Below, piece by piece: positions 45,323-54,420 of a stretch of 64,000 nt of DNA; the first letter of the stretch is position 1; every line of letters starts with the position of its first letter. This DNA is from Euryhalocaulis caribicus (GTDB lineage: Bacteria > Pseudomonadota > Alphaproteobacteria > Caulobacterales > Maricaulaceae). Below the pieces are notes generated by a model that saw only the letters and a list, made by a program, of their open reading frames with translations, did not search any database and had not been told where the DNA came from. The DNA is taken from the NCBI RefSeq assembly GCF_000412185.1, contig NZ_ASJA01000004.1, positions 181,769 to 245,768 of the forward strand, written 5' to 3'. A program made the position numbers and the translations under genes.

Positions 45323-46321
45323 ATGCCGCAGGGGCAGCCTCATCCACCTCCGGTCACGCTAATCCGGGCCAGCACGTCTTCAGCGCCCCAATCTGAACAA
45401 TTCGACTATTGGCGCGAAATGTTTCCCGGCGTGGATATGACACCTAGTGGCGAAGCTCGGGTAACCGGCCAATTCCATGGCGAACTCATTGGCATTCAGT
45501 CGGTCTCCGCCGGCGTCGCCCTAAGTCGAACAATCAGCTCATCAAACAAGGCGCGGTTTAACGCCTTGGGCGGTGAGGACGTGCTGCTGGGAATATTCGA
45601 CTCCGGACGGCTTGGTCTTCGGGACGAGCGTGGTCACATGAAGGAACTTCAATCGACCGGCACGCTGTACATTCTTGACGCAGGCCGCGCCCCAGAATTT
45701 CAGGCTGAACAATTGTCTAATCTGTACCTGACCCTGCCGCGCTCCTACGCAACCGGACTGCTCGGTGGCGATCCGACTCCGCGTTGCGGTTTTCGGCAAC
45801 TGCCTCGGACGTCCCTTGGCCAAATCTTGCACGATCACCTTCTGGCAATTTCCCGTCAATTCAACGACTTGGGTCAGGAAGATGCGGATGCTGCGATACT
45901 GGCCGCCAAGTCCATGGCGGCTACGCTACTCAGGGGGATGGCGCCCGCACGCCGCGATAAGGTGCAGAAACTCGACCACAAGGATCTGGTTGCCGCTGCC
46001 CGCCAGTGCATGAGCGACAGGCTGCATGACCCCTCTCTGACGGTTACCGACCTCTCGCGCACACTTGGATGTTCACGCGCTCACCTCTACCGGGCGTTTC
46101 GAGAGCTGGATATGAGCGTGGCTGAAGAACTGCGGATAATGCGTCTGACACGGGCTGCAGAACACTTGCGATGCAGCAATCGGGAGGTCGGTGATATCGC
46201 CCTTGCCAGTGGATATGCGGATTTCTCCGCATTCACACGCGCCTTCCATCGTTATCATGGGCTCAGCCCGCGCGATTACAGGGAAGCTTACGGCTATAAA
46301 CCGATCAGACCGGCGTCCTAG
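45323..46321 (+). CDS. AraC-family transcriptional regulator
   Basis: 332 residues. C-terminal double helix-turn-helix: LTVTDLSRTLGCSRAHLYRAFRELDMSVAEELRIMRLTRAAEHL and VGDIALASGYADFSAFTRAFHRYHGLSPRDYR. The N-terminal ~200 residues are an AraC-binding-like effector domain (FDYWREMF opening, as in FeaR/OruR-like members). The ligand is unknown. Base composition is lower in GC than most neighbours. It is divergent from the cadherin-repeat gene across a 182-bp gap, making that gene the likely target. Its stop shares CTAG with the convergent TPR gene. Confidence 0.92.
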   Translation: MPQGQPHPPPVTLIRASTSSAPQSEQFDYWREMFPGVDMTPSGEARVTGQFHGELIGIQSVSAGVALSRTISSSNKARFNALGGEDVLLGIFDSGRLGLRDERGHMKELQSTGTLYILDAGRAPEFQAEQLSNLYLTLPRSYATGLLGGDPTPRCGFRQLPRTSLGQILHDHLLAISRQFNDLGQEDADAAILAAKSMAATLLRGMAPARRDKVQKLDHKDLVAAARQCMSDRLHDPSLTVTDLSRTLGCSRAHLYRAFRELDMSVAEELRIMRLTRAAEHLRCSNREVGDIALASGYADFSAFTRAFHRYHGLSPRDYREAYGYKPIRPAS

Positions 46322-49300
46322 CCGCCGCTGGCCCCGCCGGCGTCGGCGACGGCCTGTTCGTTTGCGGGCGGGGCGTAGTCCATCCGGGGTTCGTCGCCTT
46401 CCAGGCGGCCGCGGCGGCTGTCGAGGAAGGCTTCAAGATCAGACGTGTCGGAAACGCGCTGGGCGATCTCGGCCAGGGCGAGTCCTTCCGTCTCGACCCG
46501 CCCGGTGACCGCGCGGAAGGCGCTGGCCGATCCGGTCTTGTCCATCGCGTCGCGGTACTGGCCGGACAGGCGCGTCAACGCGGTCTGATCGCCGGCCAGC
46601 GAATAGGCGACGGCGGCGCGCAGGATCGACGATTCCTGTTCCGCGGTCGGCACGGTTGATCCGTCATCCAGGCCGTCGCCGAGGAATTCTTCAAGCCGTT
46701 TCCCGGCGTTTTCCCAGTTGCGGGACTGCCAGGCGATATCGGCCCGCAGGCGCGCGGCCTCCAGCGAGCGGTCGCCCTCCAGCAGCTCCAGCGCGTTTTC
46801 CGCCGCGCCCAGCTCGGCCAGCGCCCGCGCCTCGATTACCCGGCGTTCCTGCGTCAGGGCGTCCGGCAGGCGTGAAACGCGGGTGGAGCGCAGCGTGCGC
46901 AGCGCGCTCTCCGGCCGCCGGTCCATCAGGTAGATCAGCGCCAGATCGGCCGCCACCTGCGCCCGGGCCACCGGCTCCCGCAGGCGGTTATCCACCTGAT
47001 GCTGCAGCAGTTCGGCGGCCTTCGCCAGCAGGTCGAACGCGACCAGCCGCTCGGCGAGGCGCCGGATCATGCGGTCGCCGTCAGCCCCGATCGGGGTCAA
47101 CTCGGAGAATTCGTAGTACAGCGCCAGCGCCTCGACCGGGTCCAGACGCTCCGCCTCGCCTTCCAGGAACAGATTGCGGAATATGGTCGACATGTCCCCG
47201 GAAATGCGCCGCGCCACCGGGCTTTCCGGGAACCGGGTCATGGCCGCGTGCATCACGCTCAGGCCGCGCTGGTAATCGCCCTTTTCGACATAGAGCTTGC
47301 CCAGCGTGCGGCTGGTTTCCAGCTCCACGTCATCGCCGCGCCAGCGGAAACGCAACGCTTCCAGCCGGTCGATCGCCTCGTCCGGGCTGGCGCTGCCGGT
47401 TTCCAGATCCATCTGCGCCCGCGCCAGAATCGCGCGCGCCTCCACCGCTTCGTCGCCGGACATGGAAAGCCGGTCATAGGTCGCGGCGGCCTCGCCGTGC
47501 CGGCCCAGCGACTCGGCCAGTCCCGCACGCGCCAGTTCGATATGTTTTTCCAGCGGTCCGCGCGGGGCTTCCGCCTCGGCCAGCTCCAGTTGAGACTTGG
47601 CGGTCGCCAGATCGTTCAGCTTCAGCGCCGCGCGGGCATAGCCGGCGCGGAACCGCGCCCGCCATTCGGGGGAGAACAGATAGAACGCCTCCCGCCCCCG
47701 CTCGAAATATTCCCGCGCGCCGTCCCAGTCCTCGCCTTCCAGCGCCAGCATGCCGCGCCAGAGCTGCGCCGCCGAATCCCGGTCCAGCACCGGCGCGGTC
47801 AGGTCTCGCCCGGCTTCGTCATAGCGCCCGGCCATGTAATTCGCCGCGCCGCGCATCGCCAGGAAATGCGAGTCGATCTCCAGCTGCGGCCGGTGCGACA
47901 GCGCCAGGTCCAGCGCCCCCAGCGCCTCCTGCGGCAGCTCATAGGCCAGAAGAAAGCGCGCCATCGCCATGTAGGAATCATCATTCGGGTCGGTCGCGAT
48001 CCGGCGCTCCAGCGCCGATTCCGCCTCGATAAAGGGCTGGTCCGCCTTCCAGCCGTCGAAATCGATATAGGCCGGCGACACCGGCGCGGCGGTTCCCCGC
48101 CGTGTGGCGGTCTGCACCGCGGCGCGCCCCGCGCTGGTCGGCGACAGCGCCAGCCCGCGCGGCCGCTCCAGCGCCACGCGCTCGGCCTCCGGCGTTATCA
48201 CCACGTCATCGGCCAGCAGCACGAAGGCCAGGCCGTGCGCGGTGGGCAGCGCCGTCAGCTCCAGAAAATCCTGTCCCGCGATCAGGCCGCGCGGCGGCTG
48301 CAGCGCGGTCACCACGGCGATCTCGTCGCCCGCATCCGGGTCCGGAATATTGAACACCGGCCCGGCGTCCGGCAGCGCGGCCAGAAGACGCCCCGGCCCC
48401 CGCCCCGTCGCCTCGCGCAGCAGCGTCACCGCCAGCGGCGGCGTCTCGATGCGGTTGGACAGGGCAAAGGTCCAGCCCTGCCGCCCCTCTTCCGTCCGCG
48501 CCTCGATCAGGGTCGATGGCGGCGCGGTGATGCGCAGCGCCGTGTAGCCCTCGCCCGTGAACTGGTCGATATCCAGGATATGCCGGCGATGGCCGCGCAG
48601 CAGCTCCCCGGCATCCAGATCCGCCTCCGCCGCGAACACGATCCAGATCGCCTCGCCCCGGCGGAACGCGGCGGCCGGAACGGGCGCCGCCCAGTCGAAC
48701 CGCATCAGCAGGTCGCCGCCCAGCGCCACGCCGCGGATCGGCACCACGCCGCTGGCCGGAACCGGGTTGCGCTCCGGCGCGGCGTGAACCACCGCCTCGG
48801 TTTCCTTGAACAGGGTCGGCTCGCGCGGTTCGGCGGCCAGCACCAGACGGTCCGCCTCATATTGTTCCTGCCGCGCCTCTTCCGGGTCCTCGGCGTTCAT
48901 GCGCCGCGCCGCTTCTTCCAGCGCCGCGATGGCGTTCAGGTCTGAATCGCCGCCCGTCAGATCGATGGTCACCATCGCGCCGTCCTGCCGCACGCTGAGA
49001 TCCGCCCCTTCGGCCAGGTCAAAGCTCAGGATCAGCTTCCCGTTGACGTGGGATTCGGTCAGCCCCTCCAGATGGCGGGGCAGGTCCGCGCGGATCGGCG
49101 CCAGGTCCAGGATGGCGTCACGCTCGAACGCGATGCGCACGCGCGGCTCCCGCCGTTCGGTCTGGAAAGAGACAGGCTCCGGCCAGCGCAGCGTCACGCG
49201 CTCGAACGCCGCGCTGGAGGCGCGGCCGACCTCCACCTCCAGCGGCGGGTCGGGTTCGGGCGGCGGCGGGGGCGGCGCAGCGGCGGCGCGCGCCGCCGCT

Positions 49301-49728
49301 TCAATCTCGGATTGTTCGCGGGGGGAAACGATATCGGGCGGGTCCTCCGCCTCCGGCGGCAGCAGGTCGATCGCGATGACATTGTAGGAGCGGGAAACAT
49401 GGGCGCGCGCCGGCATGCGCAACGCCACGCGCAGCACCCGGCCGTCAGGGTCCAGCCGCGCCATCGCCGCCTCGGCCCCCAGATTGGACAGGATCGGGGC
49501 CGGGTCGCCGGACACCGCGCGGTTGAACCGCGCCACCAGAACCTCGTTATCCACCGCCGCCTCGGCGGCGATGGGCTGTTCGGCCAGGCTGTCGGGGAAC
49601 ACCATCTTGATACGGACATAGCCGTCACTGCGGACGGTTTCGAAAGACACCGGGTCGGCGGCGCGCGCCGCGCCCGCGGACAGCAGCGCGATCGCGGTCA
49701 GCGCAAAGATGATCGATCTGGCCGTCAC
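46318..49728 (-). CDS. Large periplasmic TPR-repeat protein linked to the fliL-fliM operon
   Basis: 1136 residues. Sec signal peptide MTARSIIFALTAIALLSAGAARA. The N-terminal half (~25-560) has repeated beta-rich units and a proline run (PPPPPPEPDPP near 152), then TPR-like helical repeats from ~590 to ~1080 (for example AMARFLLAYELPQEALGALDLALSHRP, AGYARAALKLNDLATAKSQLELAEAEAP). No enzyme motif is seen. It comes 93 bp after the MotE-like gene, last in fliL-fliM-DUF6468-motE-TPR, so a role in motor or envelope assembly is plausible. It could also be a general envelope scaffold. Confidence 0.8.
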   Translation of the reverse strand: MTARSIIFALTAIALLSAGAARAADPVSFETVRSDGYVRIKMVFPDSLAEQPIAAEAAVDNEVLVARFNRAVSGDPAPILSNLGAEAAMARLDPDGRVLRVALRMPARAHVSRSYNVIAIDLLPPEAEDPPDIVSPREQSEIEAAARAAAAPPPPPPEPDPPLEVEVGRASSAAFERVTLRWPEPVSFQTERREPRVRIAFERDAILDLAPIRADLPRHLEGLTESHVNGKLILSFDLAEGADLSVRQDGAMVTIDLTGGDSDLNAIAALEEAARRMNAEDPEEARQEQYEADRLVLAAEPREPTLFKETEAVVHAAPERNPVPASGVVPIRGVALGGDLLMRFDWAAPVPAAAFRRGEAIWIVFAAEADLDAGELLRGHRRHILDIDQFTGEGYTALRITAPPSTLIEARTEEGRQGWTFALSNRIETPPLAVTLLREATGRGPGRLLAALPDAGPVFNIPDPDAGDEIAVVTALQPPRGLIAGQDFLELTALPTAHGLAFVLLADDVVITPEAERVALERPRGLALSPTSAGRAAVQTATRRGTAAPVSPAYIDFDGWKADQPFIEAESALERRIATDPNDDSYMAMARFLLAYELPQEALGALDLALSHRPQLEIDSHFLAMRGAANYMAGRYDEAGRDLTAPVLDRDSAAQLWRGMLALEGEDWDGAREYFERGREAFYLFSPEWRARFRAGYARAALKLNDLATAKSQLELAEAEAPRGPLEKHIELARAGLAESLGRHGEAAATYDRLSMSGDEAVEARAILARAQMDLETGSASPDEAIDRLEALRFRWRGDDVELETSRTLGKLYVEKGDYQRGLSVMHAAMTRFPESPVARRISGDMSTIFRNLFLEGEAERLDPVEALALYYEFSELTPIGADGDRMIRRLAERLVAFDLLAKAAELLQHQVDNRLREPVARAQVAADLALIYLMDRRPESALRTLRSTRVSRLPDALTQERRVIEARALAELGAAENALELLEGDRSLEAARLRADIAWQSRNWENAGKRLEEFLGDGLDDGSTVPTAEQESSILRAAVAYSLAGDQTALTRLSGQYRDAMDKTGSASAFRAVTGRVETEGLALAEIAQRVSDTSDLEAFLDSRRGRLEGDEPRMDYAPPANEQAVADAGGASGG

Positions 49729-49821
49729 GCGGTTTTCCCAAGAGCCCCTGTGCGCGGCCGCCCGGAGATGGGGGCCGCCCCTGCAAGGGCCGAAACTAAA
49801 GCCGTTATGGTTGACCGCGCG

Positions 49822-50550
49822 TTAACCTTCGCCCGCGGTATCGTTCAGCGCGGCGGTGGCGGAGGGCTTGATCCGGACGTTTTCGGCGATCATCTCGGTC
49901 AGCCGCTTGGCGTCAGCGGTTTCCATGTCGCCCAGAACGCTGGCCAGCGTGGAATCCTTCATCCGCGCCACGACCAGAAGCGCGGTCTCCGGCTCCAGCG
50001 CGGACAGGATGCGCGCGGCGTCCTTGGACTTCATCTTCTCATACATCGTCACCAACCCGGCCATGCGCTCTTCCTCGGCCTCGTCCAACTGGCCCAGAAG
50101 GCCCTGCACTTCGGCCTGCACGGTTTTCAGCTCGGCGATGCGCTCGTCCACGCGCTGTTCGGCGGCGGCGGCAAGCTGGATGCGGGTTTCCGCCTCCGAC
50201 TCCATCTGGTCGATCTCGCGGCGGCGCGCCTGCAGGGAGGACAGCACGCGGAACTCTTCCGGGCTGGCCCCGATCTCTTCGGCAAAGCTGGGGCGCGGGC
50301 AGGATGCGGCGGCGCCCGCGGCGGCCTCCATGACCTCGCCCTCTTCCGCCTCGGCCATGTCCGGCTCGCCGTCCGTGGCTTCGGTGACGTCCGCCTCGGC
50401 GACGGTCTCCTCTTCCGGGTCCTCCGCGCTTTCCGCCGCCTCGGCCGGGGCGGCCAGAACGGAATAGAGCGCGTCTCCCGCGGACAGCGCGTTCAGCGCG
50501 GCAAGCCCGGTGAGGCTGAGAGCGGCAATGGCGAAAAAGCGACCTGACAT
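49822..50550 (-). CDS. MotE-like periplasmic flagellar motor chaperone
   Basis: 242 residues. N-terminal signal/anchor (FFAIAALSLTGLAALNALSAGDALYSVLA), a very acidic Glu/Ala linker (~35-85), a coiled coil (~100-165) and a C-terminal MgtE-N-like domain (YEKMKSKDAARILSALEPETALLVVARMKDSTLASVLGDMETADAKRLTEMI). This is the MotE layout; in rhizobia MotE stabilises periplasmic MotC. It lies 4 bp after the DUF6468 gene in the fliM operon, which supports a motor role. Confidence 0.83.
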   Translation of the reverse strand: MSGRFFAIAALSLTGLAALNALSAGDALYSVLAAPAEAAESAEDPEEETVAEADVTEATDGEPDMAEAEEGEVMEAAAGAAASCPRPSFAEEIGASPEEFRVLSSLQARRREIDQMESEAETRIQLAAAAEQRVDERIAELKTVQAEVQGLLGQLDEAEEERMAGLVTMYEKMKSKDAARILSALEPETALLVVARMKDSTLASVLGDMETADAKRLTEMIAENVRIKPSATAALNDTAGEG

Positions 50551-50554
50551 GATT

Positions 50555-50938
50555 TTACCGTGTGGATTTCAGAAGATCGGCGAAGCCCTGTGCGCGGCTT
50601 TCGGCGGGACGGGGTTCGGCGCGCGGCTCCCGGCGCTGCGTCCGGCGGCGGTCCTCCGGCGACAGCAGGCGCAATTCTTCGGCGGCTTCCTTAGCGCGCG
50701 CAATTTGCGCCTCCAGCTCCGCCCCCGCCTCGCCGCCGGCCTGTTTGAGTTCGCGCACCGCGCCTTCGGCCCGCACAGTGGTCTCGGCCAGCTCGGCAAC
50801 CAGCTTCGTCATGCCGTCCTGACCGCTGCGCATGGCGGTCAGCCGCCGGTCCAGCCGCCACGCGAACGCGGCGGCGACCAGCGCGATGATTACCGTCGCG
50901 CCCTGAAAGATGAGAAATGTCAGGCTTACTGATTCCAC
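50555..50938 (-). CDS. DUF6468-type flagellar-operon membrane protein
   Basis: 127 residues. One N-terminal membrane helix (LTFLIFQGATVIIALVAAAFAWRL) and a long coiled coil (LVAELAETTVRAEGAVRELKQAGGEAGAELEAQIARAKEAAEELRLL). Its start lies inside the end of fliM (13-bp overlap). Proteins of this type recur between fliM and motE in alphaproteobacteria; function is unknown. Confidence 0.78.
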   Translation of the reverse strand: MESVSLTFLIFQGATVIIALVAAAFAWRLDRRLTAMRSGQDGMTKLVAELAETTVRAEGAVRELKQAGGEAGAELEAQIARAKEAAEELRLLSPEDRRRTQRREPRAEPRPAESRAQGFADLLKSTR

Positions 50939-52023
50939 AGGATCGCCGCCTTGGCCTTGGGTTGAAGGGGGGCTTCGGCGCGGATGGCGATATTGCCGCC
51001 CATCCGGCCCATGCGGCCCGTGGTCAGGCCGATCGGCCCGCAGCGCAGCTTCACCGGGCTGTCGGGCCCCGCGTTCAGCATCAGCGTCTCGCCGACCTGC
51101 AGATTCATCACCCGCTCAAGCGAGATTTCCTGCTCGTCCAGCACAGCGGCGACCTCCATCTCGGTGTTCCACAGCTCGCTGGCCAGGTGGGTTTCCCAGA
51201 TATTATCGCGGCCGAATTTCTCGCCCATGAACTGCTGGATCAGCATTTTACGGATCGGCTCCAGCGTGGCGTAGGGCAGCATCAGCTCCAGACGCCCGCC
51301 GCGGTCCTCCATGTCGATCCGCAGCTTCACCAGGATCGCCGCATTGGCCGGCCGCGCGATGGCGGCGAAGCGCGGATTGGTCTCCACCCGGTCCAGATTG
51401 AATGACACCTTGGTCAGCGGCTCGAACGCCTGCCGCGCATCGTTCAGCACGACCTCGATCATGCGCTGCACCAGCGTGCGCTCGATCGTGGTGTAGGGCC
51501 GCCCCTCCACCCGCATGGCGGAAGACCCGCGCCGCCCGCCCAGAAGCACGTCGACGATGGAATAGATGAGATTCGAATCGACCGTCAGCAGGCCGTAATT
51601 ATCCAGCTCCTCGGCCCGGAACACCGCCAGAATGGCCGGCAGCGGGATGGAGTTCAGATAATCGCCGAACCGCACGGACGATATATTGTCCAGGCTCACC
51701 TCGACATTGTCGGAGGTGAAATTGCGCAGGGAGGTCGTCATCAGCCGGACCAGCCGGTCGAAGATGATCTCCAGCATCGGCAGGCGTTCATAGGAGACCA
51801 GCGCCGAATTGATGATGGCGCGGATGCCGGACCGGTCTGCCTCGTCCTCGTCGCCCAGATCAAAGCCCAGCAGGCTGTCGATCTCGTCCTGATTGAGGAT
51901 GCGTTCCTGGTTCAGCTGGTCGGCGGAATGCGCCTCGGCCGCATCGCCGCCCTCCGCGCCGGCGTCAGCGTCCGGCGTCTCGGCGGCCTGGTCTTCGGCC
52001 TGATCGGTGGTTTCGTCAGTCAT
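50926..52023 (-). CDS. fliM: Flagellar motor switch protein FliM
   Basis: 365 residues. The CheY-binding motif ILNQDEIDSLLGFD sits near 41-54, after an acidic Ala/Asp/Glu-rich extension of about 40 residues that most FliM proteins lack. The middle CheC-like domain and the C-terminal SpoA domain (LNAGPDSPVKLRCGPIGLTTGRMGRMGGNIAIR) are complete. It is part of the C-ring and sets rotation sense. It starts 3 bp after fliL. Confidence 0.96.
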   Translation of the reverse strand: MTDETTDQAEDQAAETPDADAGAEGGDAAEAHSADQLNQERILNQDEIDSLLGFDLGDEDEADRSGIRAIINSALVSYERLPMLEIIFDRLVRLMTTSLRNFTSDNVEVSLDNISSVRFGDYLNSIPLPAILAVFRAEELDNYGLLTVDSNLIYSIVDVLLGGRRGSSAMRVEGRPYTTIERTLVQRMIEVVLNDARQAFEPLTKVSFNLDRVETNPRFAAIARPANAAILVKLRIDMEDRGGRLELMLPYATLEPIRKMLIQQFMGEKFGRDNIWETHLASELWNTEMEVAAVLDEQEISLERVMNLQVGETLMLNAGPDSPVKLRCGPIGLTTGRMGRMGGNIAIRAEAPLQPKAKAAILWNQ

Positions 52024-52026
52024 CGG

Positions 52027-52596
52027 CTAGCGGAACAGGATTTCGTCGACGAGGACGTTATTCACCTGCGCCGGCGCCACGGCCAGGTTCACCCGGCGCA
52101 GCAGCTCATGGCGCAGGCGGTACATGCCGGCCGAGCCGGACAGATCCTCCACCCGCAATTCGCGCAGGAAGGTCTGGTACTGATCGACCACGCGCGGCAG
52201 GCGCGCATCCAGCGTCTCGATCAGCGCCTCGTCCTCCAGCTCCAGTACCAGTTTCAGCTTGAGATATTTCGTCTCCCCGTCCTCGCTGTTGATATTCACC
52301 AGCAGTTCGGGAAGCTCGTAGAAGACATATTCGCCGCCGGCGGTCGCCACGCCGTGCGACGCATCGCCGCCGCCATGGCCGTCATCGGCGGCCTCGCCAT
52401 GCTCGCCCGCGGCGCTGGCGTGGGACTCGCCCTCATCGCCTCCGCCGCCCAGCAGCATCATGGCCCCGGCCCCGCCCAGCAGCAGGATCACCACCGGAAG
52501 GCCGAACAGCAGAAGCTTCTTCTTCAGGCCGCCCTTCTTGGGCGCCTCCTCTTCATTTTCAGCGCCGGATTCGCCGTCCGTGACGTCGTCGCTCAT
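52027..52596 (-). CDS. fliL: Flagellar basal body-associated protein FliL
   Basis: 189 residues from ATG 52596, with AGGGGG nine bases upstream; the frame is open 37 codons further, but that part is not FliL-like and covers control sites. Charged N-terminus, one membrane helix (KKLLLFGLPVVILLLGGAGAMMLL), a His/Gly-rich linker and the periplasmic FliL domain (YVFYELPELLVNINSEDGETKYLKLKLVLEL). FliL forms rings around the stators. First gene of fliL-fliM-DUF6468-motE-TPR. Confidence 0.93.
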   Translation of the reverse strand: MSDDVTDGESGAENEEEAPKKGGLKKKLLLFGLPVVILLLGGAGAMMLLGGGGDEGESHASAAGEHGEAADDGHGGGDASHGVATAGGEYVFYELPELLVNINSEDGETKYLKLKLVLELEDEALIETLDARLPRVVDQYQTFLRELRVEDLSGSAGMYRLRHELLRRVNLAVAPAQVNNVLVDEILFR

Positions 52597-52681
52597 GGCG
52601 GTTGCCCCCTGCAAACTCTCACCCGGTTCGAGTGATTTGCGCCATTTGAATCGGATCGGGGTTAATGGATAATAACCATAA

Positions 52682-52694
52682 GGCAAAACTTGCC
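52682..52694. promoter_or_regulatory. ftr-like dyad between fliL and flgF
   Basis: GGCAAAACTTGCC is a near-perfect dyad (GGCAA...TTGCC) followed by GGGTCAT, matching the fliQ element on the other strand (GACCCGGCAA...TGCC). It lies about 96 bp before the -12 of the flgF sigma-54 promoter, an enhancer position, and about 86 bp before the fliL start, so it could serve both genes. Confidence 0.72.
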
Positions 52695-52770
52695 GGGTCA
52701 TCGGCATGAATTGCGCAGGGCCGCCGCCCCGTTAACCAGCCTTACCATTGATTTCATTGAACAATTCAGT

Positions 52771-52786
52771 TGGCACGCCGCCTGCT
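52771..52786 (+). promoter_or_regulatory. Sigma-54 promoter of flgF-flgG-flgA-flgH
   Basis: TGGCACG-CCGC-CTGCT matches the consensus TGGCACG-N4-TTGCW with one mismatch, with the -24 GG and -12 GC ten bases apart as required. It lies 77 bp before the flgF ATG; transcription would start near 52797. Confidence 0.85.
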
Positions 52787-52862
52787 AGGGATGTGCAGGT
52801 ATTCCGCCGCGCCCAAGCGCAAAAGCGTGATGGGGCGGGCTCCAGAAAGGACGGAGGCGGCC

Positions 52863-53603
52863 ATGGACAGTTCAATGATGATCGGCCTGTCGAGGCAGAT
52901 GACGCTGCGGCGTTCGATGGACATCGCGGCCAATAACATCGCCAACGCCAACACGACCGGCTTCAAGGTCGAGCAACCCCTGCTTGAAGACACCGCCCCG
53001 CGCGCCGCCGAGACCACGGACGGCGCCGACGATATTTCCTATGTGCAGGACTGGGGCGTGATGCGGGATTTCCGCGACGGCGCGCTTGAGCGCACCGAAC
53101 GCCCGCTGGATTTCGCGATTGAAGGCGAAGGCTTCTTCACCGTCGAGAATGAAGACGGCCTGCTCTATACCCGCGACGGCCGCTTCACCACCGACGCGCA
53201 GGGCCAGCTTTCCACCGCCGACGGCAAGGCGGTGCTGGACGAGGGCGGCGCGCCGATCTTCCTGGACGTCTATGGCTCCGAACCGGTCGTGACCCGTCAG
53301 GGCGCGGTGACGGTGGACGGCGTGGAAATCGCCCGTCTCGGCGTCGCCCGGTTCGAGGATCTCTCGGTTCTGGAAAAAACCGGCGAGGGCCGCTTCCGCG
53401 CGCCGGACGGCATCCTCCCCCAACAGGCGGAGATCCCCTCGGTCCGTCAGGGCTTCACCGAAGCCTCCAACGTCAATTCCATTCTTGAAATGACCAATCT
53501 GATGGAGATCAGCCGGTCCTACCAGTCCGTCTCGAAAATGATCGAGGACGCGTCCGAACTCCACCGCCAGGCGATCCGCCGCCTGGGCGACGTGAACGCT
53601 TAA
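52863..53603 (+). CDS. flgF: Flagellar distal rod protein FlgF
   Basis: 246 residues from ATG 52863 with GGAGG five bases upstream; the frame is open 31 codons further, but that region holds the sigma-54 promoter. Rod/hook motifs MTLRRSMDIAANNIANANTTGFK and EASNVNSILEMTNLMEISRSYQSVSKMI mark it. Distal rod; first gene of the flgF-G-A-H unit. Confidence 0.95.
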   Translation: MDSSMMIGLSRQMTLRRSMDIAANNIANANTTGFKVEQPLLEDTAPRAAETTDGADDISYVQDWGVMRDFRDGALERTERPLDFAIEGEGFFTVENEDGLLYTRDGRFTTDAQGQLSTADGKAVLDEGGAPIFLDVYGSEPVVTRQGAVTVDGVEIARLGVARFEDLSVLEKTGEGRFRAPDGILPQQAEIPSVRQGFTEASNVNSILEMTNLMEISRSYQSVSKMIEDASELHRQAIRRLGDVNA

Positions 53604-53621
53604 AGGAGGCTTCGCAAGGCC

Positions 53622-54407
53622 ATGAAATCTCTCGGTATCGCCGCCACGGGCATGCAGGCCCAACAGCTGAACGTGGAGATCATCTCCCACAACCTGGCGA
53701 ACATGAACACGACCGGGTTCAAGCGCCAGCGCGCCGAATTCCAGGATCTGCTCTATCAGAACATCGAACGCGCCGGGACCAATTCCTCGGACGCCGGCAC
53801 GGTGGTGCCGACGGGCGTTCAGGTGGGTCTGGGCGTGAAGACCGGCTCGGTCTACCGCATCACCGAACAGGGCAATCTGACCCAGACCTCCAATCCCTAT
53901 GACGTCGCCATCAACGGCAAGGGCTTCTTCCGCATCCAGCTGCCCAATGGCGGCGACGCCTATACACGCGCCGGCAATTTCTCCGTGAACGGGGAGGGCC
54001 AGCTGGTCACCGCCGACGGCTATATCGTGCAGCCCGCCATCACCGTCCCGCGCGAGGCGCGCGACGTCGCCATCAATGATGTCGGTCAGGTTCAGGCTTT
54101 CCTGGAAGGCGAACCGGACCCGCAGCAGCTGGGCCAGCTGGAACTCGTCACCTTCTTCAACGAGGCCGGGCTCGAGGCCGTGGGCGACAACTACTACCTG
54201 GAAACCGCCGCGTCCGGCGCCGCCACCATCGGCACGCCGGGACAGGACGGCGTGGGCATCCTCCGCCAGGGCTTCATCGAGGCCGCGAACGTGAACCCGG
54301 TGCAGGAGATCACCTCGCTCATCCAGGCGCAGCGCGCCTATGAGATGAACGCCCGCGTGATCACCGCCTCGGACGAGATGCTCGCCACCTCCTCCAATCT
54401 CCGCTGA
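53622..54407 (+). CDS. flgG: Flagellar distal rod protein FlgG
   Basis: 261 residues, the canonical length. MKSLGIAATGMQAQQLNVEIISHNLANMNTTGFKRQRAEFQDLLYQ and EAANVNPVQEITSLIQAQRAYEMNARVITASDEML are diagnostic of FlgG. 18 bp after flgF. Confidence 0.98.
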   Translation: MKSLGIAATGMQAQQLNVEIISHNLANMNTTGFKRQRAEFQDLLYQNIERAGTNSSDAGTVVPTGVQVGLGVKTGSVYRITEQGNLTQTSNPYDVAINGKGFFRIQLPNGGDAYTRAGNFSVNGEGQLVTADGYIVQPAITVPREARDVAINDVGQVQAFLEGEPDPQQLGQLELVTFFNEAGLEAVGDNYYLETAASGAATIGTPGQDGVGILRQGFIEAANVNPVQEITSLIQAQRAYEMNARVITASDEMLATSSNLR

Positions 54408-54420
54408 TTAGGAACACGCC

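Noticed and set aside
46656..48945. Plus-strand frames of 458 and 648 codons opposite the TPR gene
   Set aside because: Arg/Pro- or Gln/Arg-rich shadows; the minus frame has signal peptide and TPR repeats.
49811..49826. TTGA-N7-TTAAC before the TPR gene as a CtrA box
   Set aside because: One mismatch and the wrong orientation for the gene; it also covers the stop codon of the MotE-like gene.
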